The position numbers and the translations under genes are program-made. This document shows, in pieces, positions 51,379-60,127 of a stretch of DNA of 64,000 bases (position 1 is its first letter; the number at the start of each line of letters is the position of its first letter). The stretch comes from Pseudomonas sp. MYb327 (GTDB lineage: Bacteria > Pseudomonadota > Gammaproteobacteria > Pseudomonadales > Pseudomonadaceae). The DNA is taken from positions 572,001 to 636,000 of the forward strand of contig NZ_CP159258.1 in assembly GCF_040438925.1 (NCBI RefSeq). The letters run 5' to 3'. Under the pieces are notes generated by a model. It did not search any database. It saw only the letters and a list, made by a program, of their open reading frames with translations, and was not told the origin of the DNA.

Positions 51379-53580
51379 TTATTTCGCGACCGTTGCAGCC
51401 ATATCTACCGTGGCGACACGGGGCAAACGAGTGCTTACGGTAGCTCTAGTTGTGTCCGGCGCTATGGTGTAAGAGATTTTCCCGTTGAGTTTGTCGGCCA
51501 CGGCATCGCTATCGCCGCCCGCAAGGGCAGCGCCCCAAGTGACTACGCGTCCATCGGCGGTCAGTGCTGCGAAGGCGTGAGTGTTGCCACAGATGGCGCG
51601 TACATCGCTCAGTTGCGGCTGAATGGATTCGGGAATTTCCCCACCATACGTGGCATTTCCCCACGCCATCACGGTGCCGTCGGCGCACAGAGCTGCAAAG
51701 GCATGCACAGCAGGTACCACTTGCACGATGTCCGTGCGCTCGGCAATTGGCGCGGGCAGGGTTCCTCCTGTTCCGGCAATTCCCCAAGCTCTCACACTTC
51801 CATCGGCGCGTTGCGCCACGAACGCACTCACGTTGCCGGTTACCGCCACGACGTCCGTCAGGTTTTTAATCGTATCCGGAGCAGAACCACCATGATTGGC
51901 ATTTCCCCAAGCCACCACCGAGCCATCGGCCCGCCGTGCCGCAAAGGCATAACGAGTACTGCTGACTTCTACGATGTCGTCCATATCCTTGATGGGTTGA
52001 GGAATGCTCCCTCCATTGTTATTCCCCCACGCTACAACGCTCCCATTCGCCCGGCGCGCAGCAAAGGCCGCGTCATTGCCTGTCAACTCAACAATGTCAG
52101 TCAGAGCCGCAATGTCTTCGGGAACCGTGGACCCTGTAGAGTTATTACCCCAGGCCACTACGGACCCATCAGTCAGCAGCGCTGCAAAGCCATACAAGCT
52201 ACCCACTACCGTTTTGATGTTGGTGAGATTCTTTATCTCGTCGGGGACGCTGGCCCCAAAGTGTGAACTTCCCCATGCACCGACACTCCCATTGCTGCGT
52301 AATGCCGTGAAGGCATAACCGTTACCGGTCAACGCTACGACGTCCCGCCATTCGGCGATCTCTGCCGGGACCAGCCCACCATTAGGTTCATACCCCCAGG
52401 CCACCACGCTGTCATTGTTCCTGCGTGCGCTAAAGGCATAGCCACACAGGCTCAAGGCGACAATGTCGGTGAGTGTCGGCAGCGTTGCCCCCAGGTTGCC
52501 GCCGCGCCCGGGGTTACCCCAGGCCACGAGGTTGCCCAGGTCCGCGCGCGCCGCGAAGGCTGCGTTATTGGCGACCATGCCAGAAATCAGGTTGCCGTTG
52601 CCCACCAGATTGCGTTGATGAATGGCCACCCAGTCATCGTCCACCTGCACGTGCAGCGGGCGATCCGGTTGCGTGTCGCGAAAGCGCAAGCCGCTGACGA
52701 CGGTCGTTTCGTGGTTGTACCGCCAGCGCGCTTCAATGGGTTGCAAGGTGTTGGCGTCGAGCGCCGTCAACCAGAAATCGCCACCGGAAAGGAAGTGGCG
52801 ATTGCCACGGGACCGCGCGCCCATCACCTGCAAGCGCCCGGTGCCGATGGAATGGTGCACTTCAAATTCGGCCACCCGCGATTCTTCACGCCGACCGTCC
52901 ACGCGCAGCACCGTGCAGTCGAGTCTGACCTCGCGCCCGACATTAGCCAGAAATACCGCTCTTGGCAGGGTGACCCACTTGTCGCGTCCCGCCTGACCTT
53001 CCTCGATCCGGAACGGCACGCTGGCGGTACCGCCCCCCGGCGCAACGGTAACGCGAACTTCGCCGCTGTCACCGACTTGCAAGGGATAGTCGGTAGCGGC
53101 CAGGCAGGCTTCCAGGTCACGCGGTATCACGGCCAAATCCATGACTGCATTCTCGACACCATCAAGCCGCGGTGGATTGAACGCCAGGGAAACATCACCG
53201 ATCAACAGCACCAACGGTTCGGAATAACCAATGATCGCACCCGCACGTGTGATGTAGTAATCAACGGTTACATGACGGTAGCGATTGGCGGTGATGAACT
53301 GCTTGTACACCAGGAACTCGACTTCCTCACCGGCAGTTGCCGCGGTCAGGTTTCTGAATTCCATGTGACTGCCGCCGGCAACCGAGCTGCTCCAGCGATA
53401 CGTTACCCGGTCCCGGTCCAGGGTTTGTGTATAAGGAACAATCAGAGGGCAGCCTCCCGGAGGGACGAGTTCAGGGTCAAGTACACCGCCAACGGCCAAA
53501 TTAACGAGGGGAGGGGGAAACGCATCGAGAGGCACCCCAGGGTGGGTTTTGCTGACAAGGGCAGAGAGTTGCGAAGGCAT
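51379..53580 (-). CDS. RCC1-repeat protein with Ig-like N-terminal half
   Basis: A 733-aa protein starting MPSQLSALVSKTHPG at ATG 53580, with AAGGAG nine bases upstream; the extension to 53643 crosses the ribosome site. Residues about 50-330 look like beta-sandwich repeats (VTYRWSSSVAGG). Residues about 380-690 hold nine RCC1-type repeats of about 43 residues, each with a core like YAFAARRADGSVVAWGN, which should form a beta-propeller. RCC1 propellers usually bind proteins or act on GTPases; in bacteria they are often effector-like or surface modules. No signal peptide. The shared dyad lies 88 nt upstream. The function is unknown. Confidence 0.88.
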   Translation of the reverse strand: MPSQLSALVSKTHPGVPLDAFPPPLVNLAVGGVLDPELVPPGGCPLIVPYTQTLDRDRVTYRWSSSVAGGSHMEFRNLTAATAGEEVEFLVYKQFITANRYRHVTVDYYITRAGAIIGYSEPLVLLIGDVSLAFNPPRLDGVENAVMDLAVIPRDLEACLAATDYPLQVGDSGEVRVTVAPGGGTASVPFRIEEGQAGRDKWVTLPRAVFLANVGREVRLDCTVLRVDGRREESRVAEFEVHHSIGTGRLQVMGARSRGNRHFLSGGDFWLTALDANTLQPIEARWRYNHETTVVSGLRFRDTQPDRPLHVQVDDDWVAIHQRNLVGNGNLISGMVANNAAFAARADLGNLVAWGNPGRGGNLGATLPTLTDIVALSLCGYAFSARRNNDSVVAWGYEPNGGLVPAEIAEWRDVVALTGNGYAFTALRSNGSVGAWGSSHFGASVPDEIKNLTNIKTVVGSLYGFAALLTDGSVVAWGNNSTGSTVPEDIAALTDIVELTGNDAAFAARRANGSVVAWGNNNGGSIPQPIKDMDDIVEVSSTRYAFAARRADGSVVAWGNANHGGSAPDTIKNLTDVVAVTGNVSAFVAQRADGSVRAWGIAGTGGTLPAPIAERTDIVQVVPAVHAFAALCADGTVMAWGNATYGGEIPESIQPQLSDVRAICGNTHAFAALTADGRVVTWGAALAGGDSDAVADKLNGKISYTIAPDTTRATVSTRLPRVATVDMAATVAK

Positions 53581-53667
53581 GTGAACACACTCCTTACGTC
53601 GGACGACGGACTGGCGGTAAAACCAGGTGGTTAGGGGTATCACACAAGAAAGGTCGAAGGCTTTGCT

Positions 53668-53685
53668 ACTGTCAGAACTGACAGT
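53668..53685 (-). promoter_or_regulatory. Shared dyad upstream of the RCC1 gene
   Basis: ACTGTCAGAACTGACAGT is a perfect dyad with eight-base arms. Towards the RCC1 gene it reads CTGTCAGTTCTGACAG, then TAGCAAAGC, aligning with the copies at 46692 and 1779. The perfect symmetry suggests a dimeric DNA-binding protein. Confidence 0.6.
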
Positions 53686-53727
53686 GCCGACCGGCGGGTA
53701 ATTTTACTTCGGGGCGTGAGTTCTCCA

Positions 53728-54058
53728 TCACATTGGCTCGGGCGGCCCGATCAACCGTCCTATCACCCCAAATACGCCCCGCTCCTTGATCGTCTCAAGC
53801 TCCCCTTGGGTCTCGATCCATGGCAGAAATTCCCTGGCGACAATCACTTCACCCTGTGGATCGAGCAGGCGTGCAAGCACCTTGTGATGCATGACCTTGC
53901 TGGATGGGTGTTCAATCGCTTGCACCGGTCAGGCGCAAGTAATCCAGAGTGGTGCTGATCTCGGCGGCCAGGTGTTCGGCATCTTCAGTGCTCAGGCCTT
54001 GGGTCAGCAGGCTGAATTCGCGAGTCGAGGTGGTGTTTACAGAGAAGGAAGGCGAGTC
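53728..54058 (-). pseudogene. Wrecked lapD-like gene (c-di-GMP receptor of the Lap system)
   Basis: Three pieces follow the order of LapD on the minus strand. First, STREFSLLTQGLSTEDAEHL to RLTGASD (54028-53912) fits the GGDEF-domain region of LapD (GGEFAVLAPGMTRDEALQLA to ATGATD, from memory), then hits a stop. In another frame, KVMHHKVLARLLDPQGEVI and FLPWIE (about 53890-53810) fit the start of the EAL domain. Fused directly to it, TQGELETIKERGVFGVIG and PPEPM (to 53728) fit the LapD C terminus (ETEGELSVIREMGLYGV to PKPW). The HAMP and periplasmic parts and most of the EAL domain are missing. The gene cannot make a working receptor. Alignments were made by eye. Confidence 0.75.
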
Positions 54059-54099
54059 GTCGGGAGAAGAATTACACAAAAGCCCTGTACGAAAGAGGC

Positions 54100-54495
54100 T
54101 CAGGACTTGCGCAAGGTTTTTTGCTTGAGGATGTAAATCGTCACCAGCACCGCACTGGTCAGCATGAACCCGCGTGCCCAGGGCATGGGCACCAGGTAGC
54201 AGGAAAACAGAATGCTCACCCACATCAGGCCGATGGCGTAGACCTTGCCCTTGAGCGGAATTCCATTGCCATCGAGGTAGTCGCGTATCCATGGCCCGAG
54301 TCGAGGGTGATCTACCAGCCAATGGTAAAAACGCGGGGAGCTGCGGGCGAAGCACGCGGCCGCCAGTAACAGGAAAGGAGTGGTGGGCAGCACCGGCAGG
54401 AAAATCCCGATCACTCCCAGCACTACGCTTAGCCAGCCAATGGCCAGCAGCACGTAGCGCAACATCAGGGAGCGGTTGCCTATGGGGTTGTCCAT
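54100..54495 (-). CDS. YbaN/DUF454 family inner-membrane protein
   Basis: A 131-aa membrane protein of the DUF454 family. The hallmark GIFLPVLPTTPFLLLAAACFARSSPRFYHWL (split here: LPVLPTTPFLLLAA, ARSSPRFYHWL) covers residues about 30-60, with about three hydrophobic helices and a basic C terminus (KQKTLRKS). The function is not known. It follows the YecA-family gene by 10 nt on the same strand, so they are likely co-transcribed. Confidence 0.9.
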   Translation of the reverse strand: MDNPIGNRSLMLRYVLLAIGWLSVVLGVIGIFLPVLPTTPFLLLAAACFARSSPRFYHWLVDHPRLGPWIRDYLDGNGIPLKGKVYAIGLMWVSILFSCYLVPMPWARGFMLTSAVLVTIYILKQKTLRKS

Positions 54496-54505
54496 AGGCA
54501 GAACC

Positions 54506-55093
54506 TTAGTGGTGACGTGGCTTGAGGATCGCCGGTTTTTCGTCTGGTGCGTTGCACAGCAGGTACAGCGCAGTCAGGGCTTCCGGGATCTGCACGATCA
54601 TGTCGTCCATCAGGTTGGCGTCGGCGGCAATGTCGGAGAACTCCGGTTGCTCGTCGAACAGGCCCGAACCGACCATGATCGGCAGCAGCATTTCGCTGAC
54701 TTCGTCTTCGGCGGTTTCGAACCAGGCTTCTTCACGCAGGAACACGCCTTCCATGAAGCCGATGCACCAGCCGCGCAGTTCGGAATCGTCCGGATCGTCG
54801 CCCAGGTCGAGGTCGCATGGCAGCTCGAACTCTTCATCGGAGGCCAGTTGGCGGGCGATGTGAGCCTTGAGGCCGATTAGGGTGGCTTCGATTTCTTCGC
54901 GTTGGGCTTCGCCGCTGTAGTGCGGCTCTTCGGCGAAGAGGGCGTCGATCCACTCTCGATCAGGCACCACCTCGGAACAGATGGAAAGCGCGGTGAGGTA
55001 GCCGTGAGCGGCCACGTAGTCCAGCGCCTCGTCATGCAGTTCATCGGCGTCGAGGAAGACTTGCAGGCGGGTTAATTGCTCAGCGAAGGACAT
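54506..55093 (-). CDS. YecA/UPF0149-family protein
   Basis: A 195-aa strongly acidic protein (MSFAEQLTRLQVFLDADELHD). It has the UPF0149 pattern of an N-terminal helical region and WCIGFMEGVFLREEAWF near residue 110. The usual C-terminal SEC-C zinc motif of YecA is absent; the protein ends AILKPRHH. ATG 55093 is chosen over the longer frame because GAAGG/AGGTAGCCC lies upstream and the family start is here. The role is unknown. Confidence 0.85.
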   Translation of the reverse strand: MSFAEQLTRLQVFLDADELHDEALDYVAAHGYLTALSICSEVVPDREWIDALFAEEPHYSGEAQREEIEATLIGLKAHIARQLASDEEFELPCDLDLGDDPDDSELRGWCIGFMEGVFLREEAWFETAEDEVSEMLLPIMVGSGLFDEQPEFSDIAADANLMDDMIVQIPEALTALYLLCNAPDEKPAILKPRHH

Positions 55094-55426
55094 TAAAGGG
55101 CTACCTTGGGGAATATTCGATGCGGGAATTCTAGGCCTTCTTGAGCGCTTGGGCCAGCCGCGCGGCATATTTGCCCCCTTATGAACTTCGCTTTCCCTGA
55201 AGGAACTGCCGAAGGCTGCGATCTACAAGGGGTCATCTTCATCGCTCTTATCAGCGGTGCCCTGCGCAAGGGAGGCCTCGGGTATACTCGCGCGTTTTGT
55301 GATGCCCTGCTGGCATCGCGGCTGAAATGTGAAGCGTCATGCAATGCGCACTTACGATTTGTCGGTGCAGCCTTGCGGGTTCTGCACCAGCCTTGCAGGG
55401 ATGTTTCGGTGATTTTTGGAGTTTCT
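55094..55426. other. 333-bp yecA-recQ intergenic region
   Basis: It contains a solo REP at 55198-55224 and the recQ promoter region, with TATACT at 55283-55288 as a -10 candidate. The recQ frame is open through it but shows no conserved coding. Confidence 0.5.
55198..55224. repeat. Solo REP sequence
   Basis: AAGGAACTGCCGAAGGCTGC matches an arm of the REPIN at 20661-20724. Confidence 0.6.
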
Positions 55427-57553
55427 ATGCTCGAACAGGCTCAACGCGTCCTCAAGGACATCTTCGGCTACGACAGTTTTCGTGGTCGCCAGGGTGCAAT
55501 CATTGAGCGCGTGGCCAATGGCGGCGATGCCCTGGTCCTGATGCCTACAGGGGGCGGCAAATCCCTGTGCTTCCAGGTTCCGGCGCTGTTGCGCGAAGGC
55601 CTGGCGGTGGTGGTATCGCCGTTGATCGCCTTGATGGATGACCAGGTCGCGACCCTCGAAGAACTGGGCGTGGCGGCGGCAGCGTTGAACTCGACGCTGA
55701 GTGCCGAGCAGCAGCGCGACCTGGCGGCCCGGATCAAGCGCGGCGAAGTCAAAATGCTGTACCTTGCCCCCGAGCGCCTGGTCCAGCCGCGCATGCTGTC
55801 CTTCCTGCAAGGGTTGAACATCGCATTGTTCGCCATCGACGAAGCGCATTGCGTATCCCAGTGGGGCCATGACTTCCGCCCGGAATACCTGCAGCTGGGC
55901 CAGTTGGCGGAAATGTTTCCCGACGTGCCGCGCATTGCCCTGACCGCTACTGCTGACAAGCGTACCCGCGAAGAAATCGTCACTCGTCTGCATTTGCAGA
56001 ATGCCGAACGTTTCCTGTCGAGCTTCGACCGGCCGAACATTTTTTATCGCATCGTGCCCAAGGAGCAGCCACGCAAACAGTTACTGGCGTTCCTCGCTGA
56101 ACGACGCAGCGATGCCGGCATCGTCTATTGCCTGTCGCGCAAAAAGGTCGAGGAAGTGGCCGCGTTTCTCAGCGAGCAAGGCTTCCCGGCGCTGCCGTAC
56201 CACGCCGGCCTGCCTAACGATTTACGTGCCTATCATCAGAAGCGCTTCCTCAACGAGGAAGGCCTGATCATGGTCGCGACCGTGGCGTTCGGCATGGGCA
56301 TCGACAAACCCAACGTGCGGTTTGTCGCGCACCTCGATTTGCCGAAATCCCTTGAGGCGTACTATCAGGAAACCGGTCGTGGCGGCCGCGACGGTCTGCC
56401 GGCGGATGCCTGGATGGCCTACGGCTTGCAAGACGTGGTGATGCTCAAGCAGATGCTGCAGAACTCCGAAGGTGACGAACGCCACAAGCGTCTGGAACAA
56501 CACAAACTCGACGCCATGCTTTCGCTGTGCGAAGAAACCCGCTGCCGCCGCCAGACCCTCCTGGCCTACTTCGACGAAGACATGCCCGAACCTTGCGGCC
56601 ATTGCGATAACTGCGTCGACGTTGTGCAAACCTGGGACGCCACCGAGCCGGCACGTCAGGCGCTGTCGGCGATCTATCGCACCGGCCAGCGCTATGGCGT
56701 CGGGCATCTGGTGGATGTGTTGTTGGGCAAGGACAACGAAAAAGTCCGCAGTTTCGGTCATCAACACCTGTCGGTGTTCGGTGTCGGCAAGGCGCGGGCA
56801 GAGGGTGAATGGCGTTCGCTGTTCAGGCAACTGGTCGCCCGTGGTCTGGCCGACATCGATCTGGAAGGCTACGGCGGGCTGCGCCTGAGTGACAGTTGCC
56901 GACCGCTGCTCAAGGGCGAAGTGACCCTGGAACTGCGTCGCGATCTCAAGGCGCAAACCACGGCGAAAAGCAGCAAGAGTCAGGCGAGCCAACTGGTGCG
57001 TGGCGAAGAGCGCGAACAGTGGGAAGCCTTGCGAGCACTGCGACGCAAACTCGCCGAGGAACATGGCGTGCCGCCGTATGTCATTTTCCCGGATTCTACC
57101 TTGCTGGAAATGCTCCGCAGCCAGCCGACCACGCTGGCGGAAATGGCCACGGTCAGTGGCGTCGGCGCACGCAAACTTGAGCGTTACGGGGAGGCCTTCC
57201 TCGAAGTACTCGGTGGTCAGGTCGAGGCACCGAAAGCGGTGGCCGACGTGCGCCACGAACTCATCACCCTGGCGCGCGCCGGCATGACGCCGTTGCAAAT
57301 CGCCGGTCAGCTGCAATGCTCGGAAAAGAACGTCTACGCCATGCTCGCCGAAGCCATTGGCAAGCAGCAGTTGTCGCTGGAACAAGCGCTGGATCTGCCC
57401 GAAGACTTGATGGGCGAAGTCCAGGACGCGTTCCTCGACGGTGAAGGTGAATTACCGCCCGTGTCGGAGATTTCCGCACTGTTTGCCGGACGAGTACCGG
57501 AAGGTGTTTTGTACTGCGTCCGGGCCGCTCTGCAATCCGAATTCGAGATTTGA
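55427..57553 (+). CDS. recQ: ATP-dependent DNA helicase RecQ
   Basis: A 708-aa RecQ helicase: [12 protein letters not shown] (Walker A, about residue 39), [20 protein letters not shown] (DEAH and the aromatic loop, about 140), [10 protein letters not shown] (motif VI), the zinc-binding cysteines ([17 protein letters not shown], about 375-400), a winged helix and a C-terminal HRDC domain. ATG 55427 follows TTGGAG at six bases. It unwinds DNA with 3'-5' polarity for recombination and fork repair. The HRDC end is longer than in E. coli RecQ (about 610 aa), as is common in Pseudomonas. Confidence 0.97.
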   Translation: MLEQAQRVLKDIFGYDSFRGRQGAIIERVANGGDALVLMPTGGGKSLCFQVPALLREGLAVVVSPLIALMDDQVATLEELGVAAAALNSTLSAEQQRDLAARIKRGEVKMLYLAPERLVQPRMLSFLQGLNIALFAIDEAHCVSQWGHDFRPEYLQLGQLAEMFPDVPRIALTATADKRTREEIVTRLHLQNAERFLSSFDRPNIFYRIVPKEQPRKQLLAFLAERRSDAGIVYCLSRKKVEEVAAFLSEQGFPALPYHAGLPNDLRAYHQKRFLNEEGLIMVATVAFGMGIDKPNVRFVAHLDLPKSLEAYYQETGRGGRDGLPADAWMAYGLQDVVMLKQMLQNSEGDERHKRLEQHKLDAMLSLCEETRCRRQTLLAYFDEDMPEPCGHCDNCVDVVQTWDATEPARQALSAIYRTGQRYGVGHLVDVLLGKDNEKVRSFGHQHLSVFGVGKARAEGEWRSLFRQLVARGLADIDLEGYGGLRLSDSCRPLLKGEVTLELRRDLKAQTTAKSSKSQASQLVRGEEREQWEALRALRRKLAEEHGVPPYVIFPDSTLLEMLRSQPTTLAEMATVSGVGARKLERYGEAFLEVLGGQVEAPKAVADVRHELITLARAGMTPLQIAGQLQCSEKNVYAMLAEAIGKQQLSLEQALDLPEDLMGEVQDAFLDGEGELPPVSEISALFAGRVPEGVLYCVRAALQSEFEI

Positions 57554-57625
57554 TGGTCGGGTTTACTGGTGTAACGATTCACTACAGATCAAGCCTTGCC
57601 TGAAAGCAAGGCTCATGCTTAGCTG

Positions 57626-57638
57626 ACTAATAATTAGT
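57626..57638. promoter_or_regulatory. Candidate MarR operator
   Basis: ACTAAT-A-ATTAGT, a dyad with six-base arms in an AT-rich stretch, 33 nt before the MarR gene start. MarR proteins usually bind such sites in their own promoters. Confidence 0.45.
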
Positions 57639-57671
57639 ATTTCTCTATTTCAGCCTGATCATGAGTGTTTT

Positions 57672-58106
57672 ATGCCGTTAACCGATCAACACCGTTTTGG
57701 CATGCAATTGGCCCAGATGTCCCGTGGCTGGCGTGCCGAACTGGACCGCCGTCTGGCAGGCCTGGGGTTATCCCAGGCGCGCTGGCTGGTGCTGCTGCAC
57801 CTGGCACGTTTCGAAGAGGCCCCGACTCAGCGTGAATTGGCGCAGAGCGTCGCCGTCGAAGGACCGACCCTGGCCCGCCTGCTCGACAGCCTGGAAAGCC
57901 AGGGCCTGGTGCAACGCCAGGCGGTGCTGGAAGACCGTCGGGCGAAAAAAATCGTCCTCTGTGCCCCGGCACACCCCCTGATCGAACAAATTGAAACGAT
58001 TGCCACTCAACTGCGCCACGAACTCTTCGAAGGTGTCGATGAGGCGGATTTGCGGGTCTGCATGCGAGTCCACGGGCACATCCTGGCCAACCTTGAAAAA
58101 TCTTGA
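57672..58106 (+). CDS. MarR-family transcriptional regulator
   Basis: A 144-aa MarR-type regulator (MPLTDQHRFGMQLAQMSRGW). The winged helix is clear: LSQARWLVLLHLA, PTQRELAQSVAVEGPTLARL and the wing QAVLEDRRAKKIVL. It most resembles the SlyA branch. It probably represses its own promoter through the dyad at 57626-57638. No divergent target gene is present; recQ lies upstream on the same strand and the fimV-like gene downstream. Confidence 0.92.
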   Translation: MPLTDQHRFGMQLAQMSRGWRAELDRRLAGLGLSQARWLVLLHLARFEEAPTQRELAQSVAVEGPTLARLLDSLESQGLVQRQAVLEDRRAKKIVLCAPAHPLIEQIETIATQLRHELFEGVDEADLRVCMRVHGHILANLEKS

Positions 58107-58234
58107 GGCATAACCCCCGATCCAGACTTTTGAGATCCCTTGTTGCGCGGACTATAAGAACTACTCGGCAATATCGTGTTCGTACCGGATGTGCGAACAC
58201 GTGCAGGTTGGTTCTGGTTATCTAAGGGATGCTC

Positions 58235-59800
58235 ATGCTTGAAAGTCGGCTGTTGGTTGTTCGCTGTTGCGTCAGGTTGTTGCTCTTCGGTGCTGCTGTC
58301 ACTTACTCGGCATTGGCTCCAGCGCTGGGTTTGGGTGACATCACCGTGCATTCAGCACTGAACCAGCCGCTTCGCGCCGACATCGCCCTGGTGGATGCCG
58401 GTGGTCTGGAGGAGGGCGAGTTGTCGGTCAGCCTGGCGACGGCAGACGAGTTCAGCCGTGCCGGTGTCGAGCGGGTGGTTTTCCTCAACGACCTGAAGTT
58501 CACCCCCGTCCTGAAGAGTAACCGCAGTTTCATCCGTGTCAGCTCCAACAAAGCGGTCAATGAGCCGTTCCTGAATTTCCTCGTACAACTCAATCAGCCC
58601 AACGGCCAATTGCTGCGTGAATACACGGTGCTGATCGATCCGCCCGGCTCACCGGAGATTGTGCCCGCCACCGATGAACCAACCGCCACTCCTTCGCCTT
58701 CCGCATTCCCGAGTGTTCAGCCGGCCGCCGCACCAACGCCTGCGCGCAAGGAACCACCCAAGCCTGCCGCCGGCCAGGCAAATGAGCCTCTTGCTGAGCA
58801 ACCGGCCGCCAGCGAACTGCAAACCCAGCAGTTGCAGGCAACCGTCGATGAGCTCAAGGCCAAGCTTCAGGCGCAGGACGAACAGATCGCTGCGGATAAA
58901 AAACAAGTCAGTGAATTGCAAGCCCGGTTAACGGAAGTCCAGCAGTCGGTGGCAAAACCGGTCAAGCCAGCGGTAGCGGCGCCGATGGTTGTGGAGGAAG
59001 CCGAGTCTCGCTGGCCGGTAATTCTCGGAGTTTTCATATTGGTGGGGCTGGTGGTGCTGGGATGGTTCGTCATTCGTCGGCGTCAGGTGTCTGACGACGC
59101 CCCCGAATCATCTACAAGACAGGAACCGATGATGGAGCGGGCAGTGGAGCCCCCGATGCCGCCGTCCGCGATACCCGCGAACCCTGAAGAAACCCCGACG
59201 GGCGATGTGCTGGAAGCAGTCGATATTTACCTCACCTATGGCCGATTTGCCGAGGCCGCAGGTTTGTTACGCGAGGCAATGGTCAAGGAGCCTCAGCGCA
59301 CCGATCTGGCTGAACAACTGTTGGACGTGCTGGGCAAGCAAGGTGATCTTGCGGCGTATGAGGCGCAGGAAACCAGCCTGAGAAACGGCGGGTTCGACGC
59401 ACAAAAACTCCACGAAATCCGCACCCGTCACCCGAAACTGAGCGCCAGTACACCGGTCACCGTGGCTGCTTTAGCGATTGCGCCTGCTGATGAGTTTCAG
59501 TTGAACCTTGATGACCTGTCGATGGACACCTCTTGGGACCTGACCAATCCATTTGAAAGCCCGCCATCAAGTGAGCCGCCACTATCGGAAGCCGAGATCG
59601 TATGGGTTGCCGAACCTGACACTCAACCCCTCGACAATGCCTTTCTCGCTGAATTCAGTGAGCCCCTGCAGTTGCTGCAACTTGAGCCACTGAATCTGAA
59701 ACCTGCCCAACCGAGCAACGTTGGCAAACTGGAACAAGCCCAGACCTGCATCGATGATGGTGACCTCGACGGGAGCAAGCTCCCTCGCCACGGGTGTTAA
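58235..59800 (+). CDS. FimV/HubP-like protein with C terminus replaced by a REP sequence
   Basis: A 521-aa FimV-type protein. AAGGG at 58224-58228 favours ATG 58235. It has a signal peptide, the periplasmic FimV core (GLGDITVHSALNQPLRADI, TADEFSRAGVER, NRSFIRVSSNKAVNEPFL), a Pro/Ala linker, a coiled coil (about 195-245), one membrane helix (WPVILGVFILVGLVVLGWFVI), and a cytoplasmic part with a TPR-like unit (DIYLTYGRFAEAAGLL). The final motif KLEQAQTCIDDGDLDG starts the conserved FimV C-terminal domain, but then the REP at 59771 encodes SKLPRHGC and a stop. FimV proteins organise the cell pole and type IV pilus control through that domain, so function is probably impaired. Confidence 0.85.
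   Translation: MLESRLLVVRCCVRLLLFGAAVTYSALAPALGLGDITVHSALNQPLRADIALVDAGGLEEGELSVSLATADEFSRAGVERVVFLNDLKFTPVLKSNRSFIRVSSNKAVNEPFLNFLVQLNQPNGQLLREYTVLIDPPGSPEIVPATDEPTATPSPSAFPSVQPAAAPTPARKEPPKPAAGQANEPLAEQPAASELQTQQLQATVDELKAKLQAQDEQIAADKKQVSELQARLTEVQQSVAKPVKPAVAAPMVVEEAESRWPVILGVFILVGLVVLGWFVIRRRQVSDDAPESSTRQEPMMERAVEPPMPPSAIPANPEETPTGDVLEAVDIYLTYGRFAEAAGLLREAMVKEPQRTDLAEQLLDVLGKQGDLAAYEAQETSLRNGGFDAQKLHEIRTRHPKLSASTPVTVAALAIAPADEFQLNLDDLSMDTSWDLTNPFESPPSSEPPLSEAEIVWVAEPDTQPLDNAFLAEFSEPLQLLQLEPLNLKPAQPSNVGKLEQAQTCIDDGDLDGSKLPRHGC
59771..59793. repeat. REP sequence inside the fimV-like reading frame
   Basis: GGGAGCAAGCTCCCTCGCCA is the REP core seen at 33131-33152. It encodes the last residues of the protein and the stop follows seven bases later. 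Confidence 0.8.
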
Positions 59801-59839
59801 GCTGACGGCATTCAAACATCACACAGGGATCTGCGATTC

Positions 59840-60127
59840 ATGACCGCAAGCAAACCCGAAATCATCATCACCTATTGCACCCAGTGCCAGTGGCTGTTGC
59901 GCGCTGCCTGGCTGGCCCAGGAGCTGCTCAGCACCTTTGGCGACGACCTGGGCAAAGTGTCCCTGGTGCCCGGCACTGGAGGGGTGTTTCATATTTACTG
60001 TGACGATGTACAGATCTGGGAGCGCAAGGCTGACGGCGGTTTTCCCGAGGCCAAGGTGCTCAAGCAGCGAGTCCGCGATCAGATCGATCCGGACCGCGAT
60101 TTGGGTCACAACGATCGCACTCAGTGA
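59840..60127 (+). CDS. SelT/SelW/SelH-family thioredoxin-like protein
   Basis: A 95-aa Rdx-type protein (KPEIIITYCTQCQWLLRAAWL) with the CxxC redox motif (CTQC) and GTGGVFHIYCDD. It is cytosolic; a redox role is likely, the partner unknown. AGGGATC precedes the ATG. Its last seven bases overlap the stop region of the convergent EamA gene (60121-60127). Confidence 0.92.
   Translation: MTASKPEIIITYCTQCQWLLRAAWLAQELLSTFGDDLGKVSLVPGTGGVFHIYCDDVQIWERKADGGFPEAKVLKQRVRDQIDPDRDLGHNDRTQ

Noticed and set aside
55181..55426. 82-residue N-terminal extension of RecQ
   Set aside because: It includes a REP sequence and a promoter-like TATACT; ATG 55427 has a good ribosome site and the conserved RecQ start.
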